This document shows, piece by piece, positions 21,630 through 33,369 of a stretch of 64,000 nt of DNA. Numbering within the stretch: the first letter of the stretch is position 1; every line of letters begins with the position of its first letter. Made by a program: the position numbers and the translations under genes. The notes under the pieces were generated by a model. It was not told the origin of the DNA. It saw nothing but the letters and a program-made list of their open reading frames with translations, and did not search any database. Location of the stretch: NCBI GenBank assembly GCA_933228895.1, contig OW121850.1:29831773-29895772 (forward strand), written 5' to 3'. The DNA comes from Platycnemis pennipes (Eukaryota > Arthropoda > Insecta > Odonata > Platycnemididae).

Positions 21630-21850
21630 GCATCATCATATATACCAGTGCCAAAATAATTACCTCTCCCATTCTCTACCCACCTTATACTTTGTGATCT
21701 ACATATAAGAAGTGCTTCATATTTCATCCACTGTTGAATAGTTGGAGTAGCAGCTATACTTTCATTCGAGTTCTGTGCATAATAAATAAAGTGGTGGGAT
21801 AGTAGTACTAAACTCGGGATAAGATGAGATACACCATTTTAAATTAAACA
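21630..21850. repeat. Repeat shared with 14045-14260
   Basis: Same order of blocks as the copy at 14 kb: tatataccagtgccaaa, ctctacccacctta, gtgatctaca, gttggagtagcagctata, ggataagatga. Identity is about 70 percent by eye. Coding potential not seen. It may be untranslated sequence of the EnSpm-like fragment that follows. Confidence 0.5.
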
Positions 21851-21953
21851 ATCTTATGCATATGGAACTCCTTTAATGTAAAGATTGACATATTTATAAT
21901 TGAAAACAGTAGGCAATGACCCTTGAAAACTAGTCAAGACACTTCAGTACATA

Positions 21954-22439
21954 TTATGTACCAATTTTCATATTGGCATAAGGAAAACAAACGTAAGAAT
22001 CATCTTCAACATTAGAGACCAAAATACACTTTTTCTTTAATTCATAGGGATTAACTGAGATAAAATGGCTTACAGGACTTTCTATAAAACACTTAAATAT
22101 ATTCAAATGACTGCTTGGTAATGGGACTGAAAAGAAATCAACAGTATTTTTTCTAACTGAACAATTTAACTCATAAGTGTTGTGGAGATAAGCATTCCTC
22201 TTGATACCATGAATAAGTAGAAGATTATTCTCCTTGGTCAAAAAGCAATTGTCAGGATGATTAATTCCTAAATAGCAGTTAAGGTCTCCCAGGAAGACAG
22301 AAGCTGTGACACCCTGCCTGATAGTGACATCACTCACATCTTGTTTGGAACAAGACTTAGCATTCTTCTCACTGAATGCCTTCTCCATTCTGGTCTGTGA
22401 CTCTTCTTTTTTCTCGTCCCCCATTGCGGTCCCTACCAA
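21954..22439 (-). pseudogene. Possible EnSpm transposase C-terminal fragment
   Basis: 162 codons without a stop. The end (FISVNPYELKKKCILVSNVE, then YVCFPYAN) resembles the C-terminus of the animal EnSpm transposase copy at 52621-53193 (IDVQSIESICF.. YCSKAVNTME). The part before it (LLLIHGIKRNAYLHNTYELN) has the shape of the region preceding that C-terminus in the family. The N-terminal third (DEKKEESQTRMEK) is low complexity. No catalytic region is nearby, so the call is tentative. Confidence 0.35.
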
Positions 22440-24155
22440 ATCGAAACCAGCTGGCTATTGCACACTCAATTTCGCTTTCACTGCAGTTGTTTGTGTCCCG
22501 GTTTTGCCGTATTAGTTCTGTAAGAAAAAACAGTAATGCTTTAAAGATGTATTCGCTTCAAAAAGATTAATACTACATATTTCTGCTTACCCCTCAGACT
22601 TTCCTGAGAATCCACACAATGTTTGCTTTATGTTTCAAAATTTTTAAAAGAAGTACTTTTTAACTACACTTAAAATTCACCATTTGCCAAAAATGAATCT
22701 TCAATATGGCAAATTTAAAACATTCCACATTCTACCACATAAAAGTTCAAGCTACTCTACACCTGAATACTAAACACTGCGAACTATAAAATGCAATACA
22801 ACTAATACAGTTGAGCACCCTTAATCCGGGAATCCCTAATCCGGAACACCCATAACCCGGCAATTTTGCCATGACCAACTACCCGGTACTTCACACTGCT
22901 TCATAACATGCCGAGATATTATCCCATTCTTAACGTTAATGTTCCCATTTTGAAGAATCAGAAGGATTTGAACATCTTAATTTCTGATACTTTGTGTACA
23001 CTGGAATTATTCTGCAACTGGAAGTAAACATATAAATATGAAGACTACGACTAATTTACAGATCGGCCACTTTCAATTTCACAGATGATGAAATCATTGA
23101 AATGGTAATAATAACAATAAATCCTAGTGGGGATGAAGATGATTAGCCTGAAATTGTTGAAGAAAGGCTACTATTGGTGTTGTCTTTAAACCATCATCTA
23201 GCCAGATGGGTGGCCGTGTAGACGACACCCATGCGTTGGCATCACGCTGAATCAGCTGATTACTAACCAAGCGTGGTAGAAAGTATGTTGCTTGAAGCCA
23301 TGCATAAGAAATATCAATATTGTACTTTTAAATGTGCAGCAATAGGATGCACACGATACTTAGATTCCATTATTTTCACTCTTTGCGCAACATCGATACT
23401 CTTAAGTAATTACTTTGCAAATTAAGAAACCATTTCTTTTTGAATATTCTATTCTATTTCTGAATATAGTACTCAATAATTAAACCAACTACCTCAGCAC
23501 CTTGACTTCTCCTCTCTTTTCATTTTTATGCTTAGACAATTGAGACAATTTCCCTTCTCTTGGAAAATACCTCTATGCGGTCTTCTGAAACATGAACTAC
23601 GTATCATGCTTAAAAAGGATAATTATCTAAATTCTCATCTAAACTTAACAATTTAACCCTGCCTCACTCCCTCCTCTCACAATTTATAAGGGATTACAAT
23701 AGCAAAGCAAGCACATGCTGGTATTTTGGGTAGCTTGCACTTAGCAACATGCAACTATCCGTTGATACATTTGTACATATATTTACAGCTAATCATATCC
23801 CTAACTGTACAAGGAAAGAAGGTAATTTTGAATCCATAGGTTCGACAATCAATATCTCCAATCTTCAGGCACATAGCCAGGGCTTATGGTGCTTCAGCCC
23901 CTCTGAAATTTTTTTTACCAATAATTCTCTTTTTCTGATTTTAGCAATGAACTTGACCAGTGAGAACAGATTTGCTTGGTCACTGTGAAAGTAAATACCA
24001 AGCACTGAAAATAGGGAAGAGATTTGTAACATGTCGGCACCGAATGGGCAAGGCTGATTTTTTTTAAGTTACGCAAGACTTAGTAGCCCCCTCCCCCCCA
24101 AAGCAAATTTCTGGCTGTGCCTGCCAACCATATGACCAATGTCAAGTCTACAGTA
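22440..24155. other. Gene-poor stretch with a Tigger-like end and transposase scrap
   Basis: At 22808, TA|CAGTTGAGCACCC with following aatccgggaatcc has the look of a Tigger/pogo terminus. At 23085-23165 the + strand encodes FTDDEIIEMV and an acidic tail (PSGDEDD), like a Tigger transposase C-terminus. The rest, including 23200-24150, shows no assignable content. Confidence 0.45.
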
Positions 24156-26440
24156 CAGTGAACTCTCGTTAGCATGTTTTTGAAGGGACCCGAAATTCTG
24201 AACGTACTAACCAGGAAAACGTGCTAAGGAGGTTTGACCTTCCAGGGAACGTTAAAGATGTAATAATGAGTTGCATAACATTCAGGGGAATGCTACGTTC
24301 GTTTAGTTTATTCTGGTAGATAGCTGCCGTTTATTTATTGTAAAAAACGTTTCACTTCCACTTATTACGCCTTCCAAGAAAATACCTATTAGGTTGACGC
24401 GTTATCCATAGTTAATTATGACGATAATAACCAAACAGCTCGTTTTGTTTGTAGTTCCCTTAAGTTCAGCTACATAGTTAGCAGAGCCCCCTGGCGATTT
24501 TTCTCGTACTTTCCATATAATTAACATGTCTCGGGATAGATGAATCCGCAGCGCGAATGCCCCACACCGCACTCTTTCGCACTTCATGGTTTGCAAATCA
24601 TGGACAAAATAAAAGTCGATTATTATGATGAATGCAACGAAAATTATTATATTTTCATATTAACCATGATGAAAGTTTTTATAAACAAATATTGAAATAT
24701 ATTGTGAGGATTGCCAGAATTCCTCAAAAAAATGAACAAAATGAGCACCTGGCCCAAAAACGTTCCACTTTCCGGAGCGTATATGGCTTTACTTGTCCAC
24801 TTGTAACAAAACAAAAATGGAACTTCCCATTTGTTCTCTACTTATAATTAGCACACAAAAACATACGTTAAAAGATGAAACAATAACTTATAAGGGCGAG
24901 AAGAATCTGTATAGAGTGCTTTGTTTCTTAATACTGAGCCCCAATTTGATAGTTGAATCGATTTTTACTAAAGCATTCAGAACACTTTCATTAACTTCAT
25001 GACTTGTAACGAACTGTCGCACTGTGTCCATCGCCTCGACGGCTTTAGCAAATGTTGGAGGCGATTTGGGCTCCACCTCGTCATTCTCATCTTCTTCTTC
25101 TTCATTTCGAAGTTCCTGCTCACAGACTTTGTCTTATGACATCAATCTACAGATTAAAATACATGACAATGAGATTCACCGTCTCATTCAATCAAATTTT
25201 GAAAGACGTCAGAGTATGAAAGTTAATTTTTGGAGTAGTTATTGTAAATTTAATTAATAATTCTCTCAATAAATGATCCTCAGTTTTTAAGTCTCACAAA
25301 TTCAACCAACCAACCTGCAAACTTCGATGCCATCATCACAAGCAACGTACTCGTCGAAGGACATCCCCTCCCCTTCTCCAAACAGCTGATCCCAGCTTTC
25401 AACGGGCTTTTAATGCACGAAAAAACAAGAGTGCATAAACCATACTATATAATCGTAGCAACGTGAAAAGTGCGGAAAATGGTAAATAAATTATAAGGAC
25501 AGCTCATCCGCTGTCTCATCAGTCAACGACGCAGTACGGTCCTCATTTGTGGTGCGAAGAAATCCAGACGCACGGAAGCAATTTCTTATGTTCTCGGGTT
25601 TGAATAAGTCCCAGGCATACTTCACAAAATGCATCGCTTTTAGGATATTTACTTTTTGACCTGACACTTGAAGGTTAGTCAATCTCTCGTTGACAAGTAG
25701 TTTCCTGTACTTAGCTTCATGCATCGTATGATACCTTGATCGACGGGCTGCAAAACACTTGTGCAATTAGGAGGAAAAAATGCCACTTTAACATTTCTTA
25801 AAAATGCAGTGTCTATTGGGTGTGCTGTGCAGTTATCAATGAGCAACAAAACGGTACGATTTTGTCCACCCATCTTGGCATCCAGTGCTCGCAGGAACTT
25901 TTCAAAAATTGTTGTGGTCATACAGGCATTAGAGTTGCATTCATACGTGCAAGGTAATGTCAGAACATGTTTGAAGCATCTGAGGCGTTTATTTACTAAT
26001 GGAATCAATTTTTCCGATCCACTTTCGTTGCAGCATAGGAGGACTGTCAGCCTCTCCTTACTCATTTTGCCTCCATGACACTTATCTCCTCTAAATGCCA
26101 AAGTTTTATCAGGCAGAAGATTGAAAAATAAGCCGGTCTCATCGGCATTAAAAACATCATTCGGGCTGTAGTTTTTAATGATGCTTGGGAGGGTGACATC
26201 TTTCCATGTATCTCGAACGTTAGTGTCCACGCTGGCTGCCTCTCCTCGAACGAACCTGTAAACTATGCCATGGTGTTTTTTAAATCCTTCAACCCATCCA
26301 TTCGAAGCCTTAAAATCACTGATGCCCATTTTATCGGCTAAGTACGAGGCCTTTTCACGTAGTATTACACCACCTAATGGCACATTGGATGAGCTCGCTT
26401 GTTTGAACCACTTAAGGAGAACATCCTCCAATTCACAAAA
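24156..26440 (-). mobile_element. pogo/Tigger DNA transposon, left end and transposase
   Basis: Left terminus TA|CAGTGAACTCTCGTTAGCA at 24156, with a second inverted-type motif (ctaaccaggaaaacgtgcta) inside. Transposase lies on the minus strand. No matching right terminus was found up to 27.4 kb, so the 5' end is lost or diverged. The element sits in the last TMEM234 intron in antisense orientation. Confidence 0.75.
25491..26431 (-). pseudogene. pogo/Tigger transposase
   Basis: The longest intact transposase piece in the window: 250 codons to about 25680, then a frameshift into 25766-25491. The N-terminus is a CENP-B-type DNA-binding half (LEDVLLKWFKQASSSNVPLG, GWVEGFKKHHGI). The DDE_1 domain has VFNADETGLFF (first D), VLLLIDNCTAHP (second D) and TSVLQPVDQGII (third D), so all three catalytic aspartates are present. 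The C-terminal piece has KAMHFVKYAWDLFKPENIRN and CFRASGF, typical of Tigger. The upstream psq-type helix-turn-helix is not in the frame; an upstream exon ending VS|GTAAGT near 26625 may belong to it. Confidence 0.82.
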
Positions 26441-26759
26441 TTTGCCACCTCACACTCTTTTCCTGTACTTGCTCGTGCCTTCTTGTGATGTATTCTCAAG
26501 TTTTTTCCTATTTAAAAACTTTAAACTATTTTTAAACTAAAACTAAATTTAAAACTTTAAACTAAACTTTAAACCGTTTTCTCGGTCAACATCAACAATA
26601 CACACATCTTCCACTTACCTGAGACAGCAGTTCGGGAAAGGAGAGGTTTCGGGTTCTTTAGCATCACCTCTTCATCGTGGAAATCCATGAGTGCAATAAA
26701 TCATTGTTCTTGCACTTTTGCACTCAAAAGATCTGCCCGGGCCAGAAACTTGCTCATTT

Positions 26760-27362
26760 CTTTGCCTGTGCAATTTGAAATAATAATATCGATTTCTTAT
26801 AATCGGAGTCTTATCATATGCTTCACAAACCAACTATGATAGCATAGTTATCGGTAAAATTAATAGTAAACAAACCTCTCGCTGCATCCTTGGGTAACAG
26901 GAATAAAGACATTTGACCCAAACGAACATCAAACGTTGCACCAACGTGTGGCATAAAGTTTTTGGCATTTCGTCATTGACATATTTAGGATGATTTCACT
27001 TCATGAAACACTGATTGAACACTTATGAAGCTGGTAACGACCTTAACTTTTCAAATAGCAAAAATTTACTATCTCAACATGGCCGCCCTGAACCAATTGG
27101 CCAATCAGGAGGTGTACCCTAAGAAATCGTTTTTTTTTTTTCAAAGTCCGATATTGTGTACGAGGGACTGAGAAAAATCATCCATGGACCAATGTTCAAT
27201 CGCTCTAAAAGATCGTGAATCGCGTTTAAAACCACATTTCAGATGCACTTTCACTCCGACCCATCCTTAGATTTTTCCGGCTTAGATAGATTTTTCCGGC
27301 GAGCGCACCCGTTTTTTTTCAAAGTCCGATACCGTCTACGAGGGACTGAGAAAAATCATCCG
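26760..27362. repeat. Diverged repeat and partial tandem duplication
   Basis: 26820-27120 shares spaced blocks with 32990-33280 (gttatcgg, agtaaacaaacct, aacatggc, ccaatcagga). Separately, 27131-27182 and 27309-27361 are near-identical copies of a stretch tcaaagtccgat .. gagggactgagaaaaatc, offset by about 178 bp. No coding sequence. Confidence 0.5.
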
Positions 27363-27541
27363 TGACAATAACGTAACCGTACGAATGGCAGCATTTCCCA
27401 ACGTTGGCCCAACGGATCATAAATAACCGTGCAAATGGCACCGTTTCCTAACGTTGGCCCAATGGTCGAAAAGTAACCGAACTGTTCCCCAACGGTGGCA
27501 CCGTTTCCCAACGTTGGCCCAAATGTCTGTGCTACATGGGT
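27363..27541 (+). mobile_element. Short word-repeat insertion C, CCAACGTTGG type
   Basis: Three rounds of a unit containing CCCAACGTTGGCCCAA preceded by atggcaccgtttcc, ending in TGTGCTACATGGGT at 27528-27541. The end matches insertions A and B. It starts right after the second copy of the 52-bp duplication described at 27309-27361. Confidence 0.7.
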
Positions 27542-28297
27542 TGTTACTATTATTTTTTTCGTTTTTTTGTGCACCAACAAAAGACTCATTATGATGCGGT
27601 GCCATCTTGGCTTGTGACGTAATGATGGAAGGTCACCCTCGAAATGCGGGAGAGTGAAATTGAAGCGATGAATGCAGACGTAGCTCCCTACGAAATCTAC
27701 GAAATGAGAGAGCCTTGACATACACGTATAACATCCGCCTCAGTGGAATGGCACTCATGACATATATGCATGTCATCTGCACAGAATGGGTTAATTATTG
27801 GTTGGTATTGTTTCCCTCCAAATGTTCACTAATGGCAAAAAAGTGAGGAGCCCATGGCCATTAGTATTACTAGCAGTAATGATTGGTGGTCCATTAGGGT
27901 TGAAGAGGGCCCCAAGGACCTCAAAGCCTTTTTCTAGGGTCATACCCTCATTTGTGGCCTCCCTCCAATGTGCAACACCTTTGATTCCCACGCTCCATGT
28001 TTAGATTTTCAAACAGTGCTTTCTTATGTGCAGATGTAAAGATTCAATGTCTTTGAGCCCATTACTTGCTTCCAATTATGAAAACCACTGTAGCAGAGTG
28101 TCTGTATGACTCACATTGCCCGTGAAGCTTCTTTTTTCATGCTTTGAAGTTGTTAAGGAGAGATAGTAGTTGGCTTGAAATAGAGGTTGTTTCAACCATG
28201 GAATTGGTGTAGTAGTAATAATTTTCTTCTGTTTGTTATTGCTGTATTGTCATGGTATGTATTTCTACAACTGCATGAAAGGTTGTGATATTTTCAG
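27542..28297. other. End of the last TMEM234 intron
   Basis: No recognised element. Open frames at 27791-28004 on both strands lack family motifs. The polypyrimidine/AG at 28285-28297 (gtgatattttcag) is the acceptor of exon D. Confidence 0.5.
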
Positions 28298-28365
28298 GAA
28301 CAATCATTGGAATGGTGTCCATAATTATTGGTGTCACTTTGTGCTGTTTGGATAAAGCTGGATGA
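28298..28365 (+). CDS. TMEM234: TMEM234 final exon D with stop codon
   Basis: Acceptor tattttcag ends at 28297. With the base carried from exon C the frame reads RTIIGMVSIIIGVTLCCLDK, AG and TGA at 28363-28365. The last transmembrane helix (GM-----G--LC) matches the end of TMEM234 proteins. The phase agrees with exon C. The protein ends a few residues after the helix, shorter than the longer vertebrate isoforms but normal for invertebrate members as far as I recall. Confidence 0.85.
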
Positions 28366-28436
28366 GGAGGTGCTCTGATGGAAAAGCTATTTTTTCTTGT
28401 ATATTCTTATAAATGACCATTGTTAAATTTGAGTAT

Positions 28437-28442
28437 AATAAA
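28437..28442 (+). promoter_or_regulatory. Candidate poly(A) signal of TMEM234
   Basis: AATAAA 72 bases after the stop codon, in the sense strand, followed by T/G-containing sequence. It is the first canonical hexamer after the stop. Confidence 0.6.
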
Positions 28443-29517
28443 GTTGATAAAATTATGTCTCAAAGTTACTCTAAATGACCTTGATATTTATTCATCAGTT
28501 GTTTTAGATTATTGTGGTAGTTAGGTTAGCTATCTACCATATTTTTGTGTGATATTCGTATAAAGGAAGATGAGCAGTATATAGTTTCTCGTATTAATAA
28601 CAAGTGGTATAATTATTCATATTTATACTATGAATGTTTGAATGGTCAATTATGAGGTTAGTGTCTCTGGATTACAGATAAATCACCATTATTTTCAATG
28701 TGCTCATGCCTTCTGATCACTGAGGCATGAGTCCTGAAATGTATTGGTGGCCATAGCTATTTATTGGAATGACTTTGATTTTCTTCTCTAACATCATTTT
28801 GAAGGAAAGTGTATTAGGTGTGTAGTCAACAAAGGAAGCAAATTCATGATTTATATAAAGATTTAAATGTTTATTGAAAGTATATTTTTTAACGAAATGT
28901 GATTGGATTGTTGGCTATATTACTACCTTCACATACAGAGGACCAAGCTTTGACTCCGAGCAGGAGCAGAGATATTTCATTGGTACATTACTTCAATTCC
29001 ACATGAAAAGCATTTCAAGTTCAGCACTATCTCCTTGGGATAGGACGTTAAACCCCTTGACATCTTTCATGAAGAATAGGCTAATGCTGGTGCTGGGTTT
29101 CACTCCACCCTACCTCCATCTTCCGAAAAAAATCTTCCTTCCGGCTAACTATCCATTGTGGCATAAATCACTCACATTGAAAAATTCTAGGAATTGAATG
29201 GTGTGTCTGCATGTTATATGGCACTTTTTGAGGACTGCTGCTCAGGTATTGTCGTTATAAATTCTCAAGGAATCACTGTTGTAGAATAGCCCATCGATTT
29301 CATCGAGGCTCCACAGCAATATTTCCATTCATCTAAATTTCCTAAACTCCACTAACTCCATTCCTTTAGAGGAGATATTGAAAAATAGCATGTATGTAAT
29401 CTAAGTCTATCAACATGATGATAACGTGCTAACAAACGAACAATGGAAAAACAAAATTAAGTTCACTATTTGATAAATGAATAAATAAAATTGTTAAATA
29501 AAAATAATAAAAAATCT
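28443..29517. other. Intergenic, nothing assignable
   Basis: AT-rich; an open frame at 28874-29197 (+) has no family motif. The end (29470-29516) is an aataaa-type simple repeat that abuts the GC-rich element. Confidence 0.4.
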
Positions 29518-30165
29518 CCCCTGCGGGTAGGGGGATTGAGAATACTCCCGCAGTATACCTGCTTGTCGTAAGAGGCGACTAAAAGGGTGGGGAGAAAACC
29601 CCGAAAATAAACCCACAGTGCAGTCAGGGTTGTGTCCGGACAGGTTAGTGAATGTACTACCTGTGAGTGACCTTGTCAGCAGGTCTTGGATTCACCCACG
29701 TGTGGGCCGTGCGTGGAGACCCGTAAGGAGGAGAAGGGGATCCTGGTGGGTGAGTTTCGCGGTTCCCAGCTGGGTATCGGATGCTCGGCATGGACCGTGG
29801 GGAAATATCCCTCTTTGCCTCCGGATTTTCTGTAAACGGGCTGCGGGGAGCTAGCCACTCCCGGCCAATCGGCTGAAGTCGCATTTGCGTTCTGGTGGAG
29901 AGTGCGGAGGTGTCGGGGGTCTTCCTAGGGCGTTTGGAGCTGTACTGGTTGGTGGGCCAGTGTATTGAAGACCTAACCCGAAGAGGACAACTGCACCAGG
30001 TGCGCTATATCCCTTGTGCTAGCCCTGGTGACCGAACCGGCTTGCGGTGCGGCGTCCCAGATGTGTGACTCCGTGGTGGGTGGGGAGGCCAAGGGATGAA
30101 GTGATACTAGGTATATGGGCCAGGTGTGTCACGTAATGTGTCAGCTGTTGTGGATACATTGGATC
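29518..30165 (+). mobile_element. GC-rich retroelement 5' region, copy 1
   Basis: Starts CCCCTGCGGGTAGGGGGATT, followed by a stretch with cttgtcgtaagaggcgacta, gacccgtaaggaggag, gggagctagccactcccgg and ggtgaccgaaccgg. Shared with 31790-32010 and 33370-33848. This block is known to me as a common high-copy sequence in arthropod genomes, probably the 5' untranslated part of a non-LTR retrotransposon. No coding part follows here. The boundary on the right is approximate. Confidence 0.6.
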
Positions 30166-30224
30166 GCAGCTTACGACTGAACAATATTCGGCTGGAGATA
30201 GATTTCACCCTTCAACTGGAGAAC

Positions 30225-31775
30225 GTCTCTACTCCCTTAGTAAATATCTAAAATCAACTCCAGCTTCCCTGCTCTTCAGCAGAATTTGTTTGCCTATTTG
30301 GACTCCTTTTTCAGCTAAGCCATTGCTCTGAGGGTAGTGAGGACTACTAGTTCTCAGTTCAATCTCATTCTTTTTGAAGACATTTTTGCATTCATATGAG
30401 CAAATGGAACATAATCGGCAATTAGAACTCGGGGTAATCCATGAGTAGCGAAATTATTTTGCAAGGAATCAGTAATAGATTTAGAAGTCATGCTGAGTAA
30501 GGGAATCAATTCTAGCCATTTTGGAGTAGTAGTCTACGAAGACAAGATATAAATGCCTTGAAAAATAGAGAATATCACAGCCAACCTTTTCCAAGGGAAT
30601 ACTAGGTATCTCGTGGGGTTTTATGGGTTGTTTACAATTGGCTGGTCGCATCTTATCTAATGTAGCACATTGACTAACACTTACTTCAATATCATGTGAC
30701 ATACCTGGCCAGAAAAATAATTGCCTAGCTTTTGCTCGCGTTTTCTCAATTCCAATATGACCGTCATGTAGTAAATTGAGAAGATATGGTCTCAGAGCTG
30801 ATGGAACCGCAATTTTATGACCCAAGAAAAGAAGACCATCCTCTTCGTAAAGGTCATCCTTAATTTTATAGTATGGCTTCACTTCAGATGCGACCTACTT
30901 GGGGTACCCCATCCTTCATGTACCAGTTTCCTCACTATACCTAGTACAGAATCTTTACTGGCCTCTGCTTGAAAACTTTCTCGCCTCTTGTCATTGGAAG
31001 ATATTTACTGATTGAGTGGACCATATCATTTAAATAGGGGTCATCGCCCTCCTCTCCAGTAACATACGTCCTTGACAAAGTGTAAGCAACTTTTAAATTT
31101 GTGCCTGATACATAGTACTCATTTAGCGAATACCTTAAAGAGCTTGAGCCTTAATCTTTGAAGACGCACTGACCCAATTTTTAATGTTCTTTTCTTCAAA
31201 ACGGCCACTAATGGCTTGTGATCTGTTTGAACTTTAATAGTTAACCCGTAAATAAAATTGTGGAATTTAACAGTAGCAAATTTATTGGCTAGTAGCTCTG
31301 AATTTCAGAATCAGTCAAACTTCGTGATGCGTATGCAACCGGCTGTAACAATTGACCTGAATTACCCTCTTGTAATAGGCAACATCCTAATCCTGATTGA
31401 GATGCATCACACAGGATTGTGATTTTCTTGGTTGGGTCGAATAAAGCTGAGACGGGTTGACACCAAACTATTCTTGAGTTTTGAAATGCACGGCTATGAC
31501 AGGGTAGCCATTTACAAATAGTATCTCCTTAAAGCAATTCACGCAGTGGTGCAGTGGGGTTGCCATGTTTCGGATGAAACTTTGACATAGTTGAACATAC
31601 CCATGACTGGTTGCAGCTCTTTTATACTGTTTGCGACTTCTAGACGAAGCAGCGCTTTCAATCTATCAGGATCCACTCTCATCCCTAATGTGAAAAAGAA
31701 ATGACCCAAGTACTTGACCTCACCTACTTTATATTTCAGTTTGTATAGGTTAGATTTAACACTCATCACCCTAGC
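30225..31775 (-). pseudogene. Ty3/gypsy pol remnant (RT end, RNase H, integrase)
   Basis: Minus strand, in order: end of reverse transcriptase (about 31775-31560: VKYLGHFFFTLGMRVDPDRL, MGMFNYV), RNase H (about 31450-31290: LCDASQSGLGCCLLQEG, VAYASRSLTDSEIQ), then integrase (30882-30225: HHCC-type finger region around HDGHIGIEKTRAKARQLFFW and CATLDKMRPANC, then VGCDILYF, YLVFVDYYSKMARID, and a second acidic motif region near 30430). Several stops and frameshifts. Protease, gag and LTRs are missing. The GC-rich element copy 2 cuts it at 31790. Confidence 0.8.
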
Positions 31776-31789
31776 TCTTTCTACCACAA

Positions 31790-32010
31790 CCCCTGCGGGT
31801 AGGGGGATTGAGAATACTCTCGCAGTATCCCTGCTTGTCGTAGGAGGCGCCTGAAAGGGCGGGGAAACAACCCTGAAAACAAACCCAGAGTCAGCATGGG
31901 TTGAGCCCGGACAGTCTTGTGCAAGGGGATGACACTGCCATAAGGCCAATGCGTATAGGTTTCTGGAAACTAGCGCCACCGGCTGGCTTCGTGTCAGGAG
32001 GCTATGGGTC
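31790..32010 (+). mobile_element. GC-rich retroelement 5' region, copy 2
   Basis: CCCCTGCGGGTAGGGGGATT at 31790 immediately after gypsy sequence, so it inserted in the gypsy remnant. Similar to copy 1 for about 150 bp (cttgtcgtaggaggcgcctg, gagcccggacag), then divergent. Confidence 0.6.
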
Positions 32011-32075
32011 CCGAGAACCGCGATAGAATCGTGAGAAGCGAGAAAATCGCGAAACGCGAGACGCTCGCCGCTAGG
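32011..32075. repeat. CGCGA/TCGCG word cluster
   Basis: About 60 bp dense in gaaccgcgatag, aatcgtgagaagcgag, aaatcgcgaaacgcgag and gacgctcgccgctagg on both strands. Composition and word-sharing are unlike the flanks. Its end GCTAGGTTT loosely recalls the shared end of the word-repeat insertions. Confidence 0.4.
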
Positions 32076-33369
32076 TTTAAATCGTAATTAAGTCACTATT
32101 TCGATTTTCTCTCATTTAACAGTACAATTTCCAAACTATTTTGCTAATTTGAACAGAATCCTTCGGAAAACAACGATTTTTATCCCCTTTAAGATATTAC
32201 TGATGAATCCCCATAGTGTAAAGAAATGGGCTAACTTTTGATAGGATCGAAGGAACTAGTCGAGGTCAGCTGGAAGGTGATAACTGTAATGATAAAAGCC
32301 AGCATTTGACGAAAAATTATTTATTAACATCAAAACAAAATCACAATACAAAACAAATCATTCAAAGTAGAATACCGACATTTAGTAAAAGTAGATTGGT
32401 GCAAATAAACATTCTTATTTGGTCAAACAACAGACAATGATAGGATATGGAAATCGTATAGTTTAACAGAAATCACTAATTACGTAACATGAAAACGTTT
32501 CCTCAGAACTAGTTTTCTGTGTGATTTGTTAAGGTAACGACTCCTATTTTCTGCCTCATACTAATGATTATTATCAAAAGAAATGAGTAAGAAATACCAC
32601 TTATCCTGTCGACGACACAATATTCACAGATTAGTTTTTTAATGCCACATGTGAAATTTCACTAAATTACATACGTAAGATATTGTGCTTGGCAGTGCAG
32701 TCACCTCAGAATAATCATTGCCATCGTCGATTGTTATCACTGCACAGAGATCAAAAGTTCCTCTGGGTAGAAAGTCGAGAGAATCCGTGAAATACAAAGG
32801 AAAATCGTTAGAGCATATTGTGAACTTATACCAACCATTCATTTCAAAACAATAACGCTTCAACGGTATGATGCACGGCCGAGATCATAAAATTACATTA
32901 ATACACTTACCTTCCAACATATCTGGGACATTGTTCTGTGAAAGAAGATGTTTCCGGAAAAATGCATAAAGCCTTTGTATATATTTTACGAAACATCTAC
33001 GACATTGTAGTTATCGGCCAAATTTAAAGTAAACAAACCTGTCACCTTCGATAACCGAAGCAAATAATACGAACATCACTTGCACTCTTTCACTAGAGTG
33101 GCACAAGTTTATGAGGTAGCCATGTTGATTCCACTTTAAAACACACTCAAATACAGAAAATTATGTCGGTAAACACTCAATTATGCTTTAATTTAGCATA
33201 TCGGTGAACTCAACACAACAGCAATTTTCACAGACTCCTTAACATGGCTGATCTCAACCAATCGACCAATCAGGAGCCAGAATCTCAGAAATTGGCCTCC
33301 GCAGCGCCTCTCGCGGGCTTAGAGGTGGAAAAGTTTTCCCATCCACAATCGATTAAAGTAATCTATACG
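32076..33369. other. Intergenic, one unassigned open frame
   Basis: A minus-strand frame at 32863-32639 (75 codons; FTDSLDFLPRGTFDLCAVIT) reads like coding sequence but I do not recognise it. 32990-33280 is a diverged relative of 26820-27120. The rest is AT-rich without content. Confidence 0.35.

Larger units (their letters stand above)
3486..28442 (+). other. TMEM234: TMEM234 homologue, gene span from first identified exon to poly(A) signal
   Basis: Four exons encode in order the conserved parts of transmembrane protein 234, a small four-helix membrane protein of the EamA/DMT-like group. They give about 125 residues; family members are usually about 130-165, so a short first exon is missing. 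Splice phases agree at every junction (0, 1, 1) and all introns are GT-AG. Introns are 15,272, 104 and 9,124 bp; the two long ones are filled with transposons on both strands. The animal role of TMEM234 is poorly defined. Identification is by recalled family motifs (FLWGATNPL, PFLFNQSGS, ALPFTNSL, GRALGE), not by a search. Confidence 0.85.

Noticed and set aside
23749..23988. Open frame of 80 codons
   Set aside because: AT-biased composition without motif or splice context; treated as chance.
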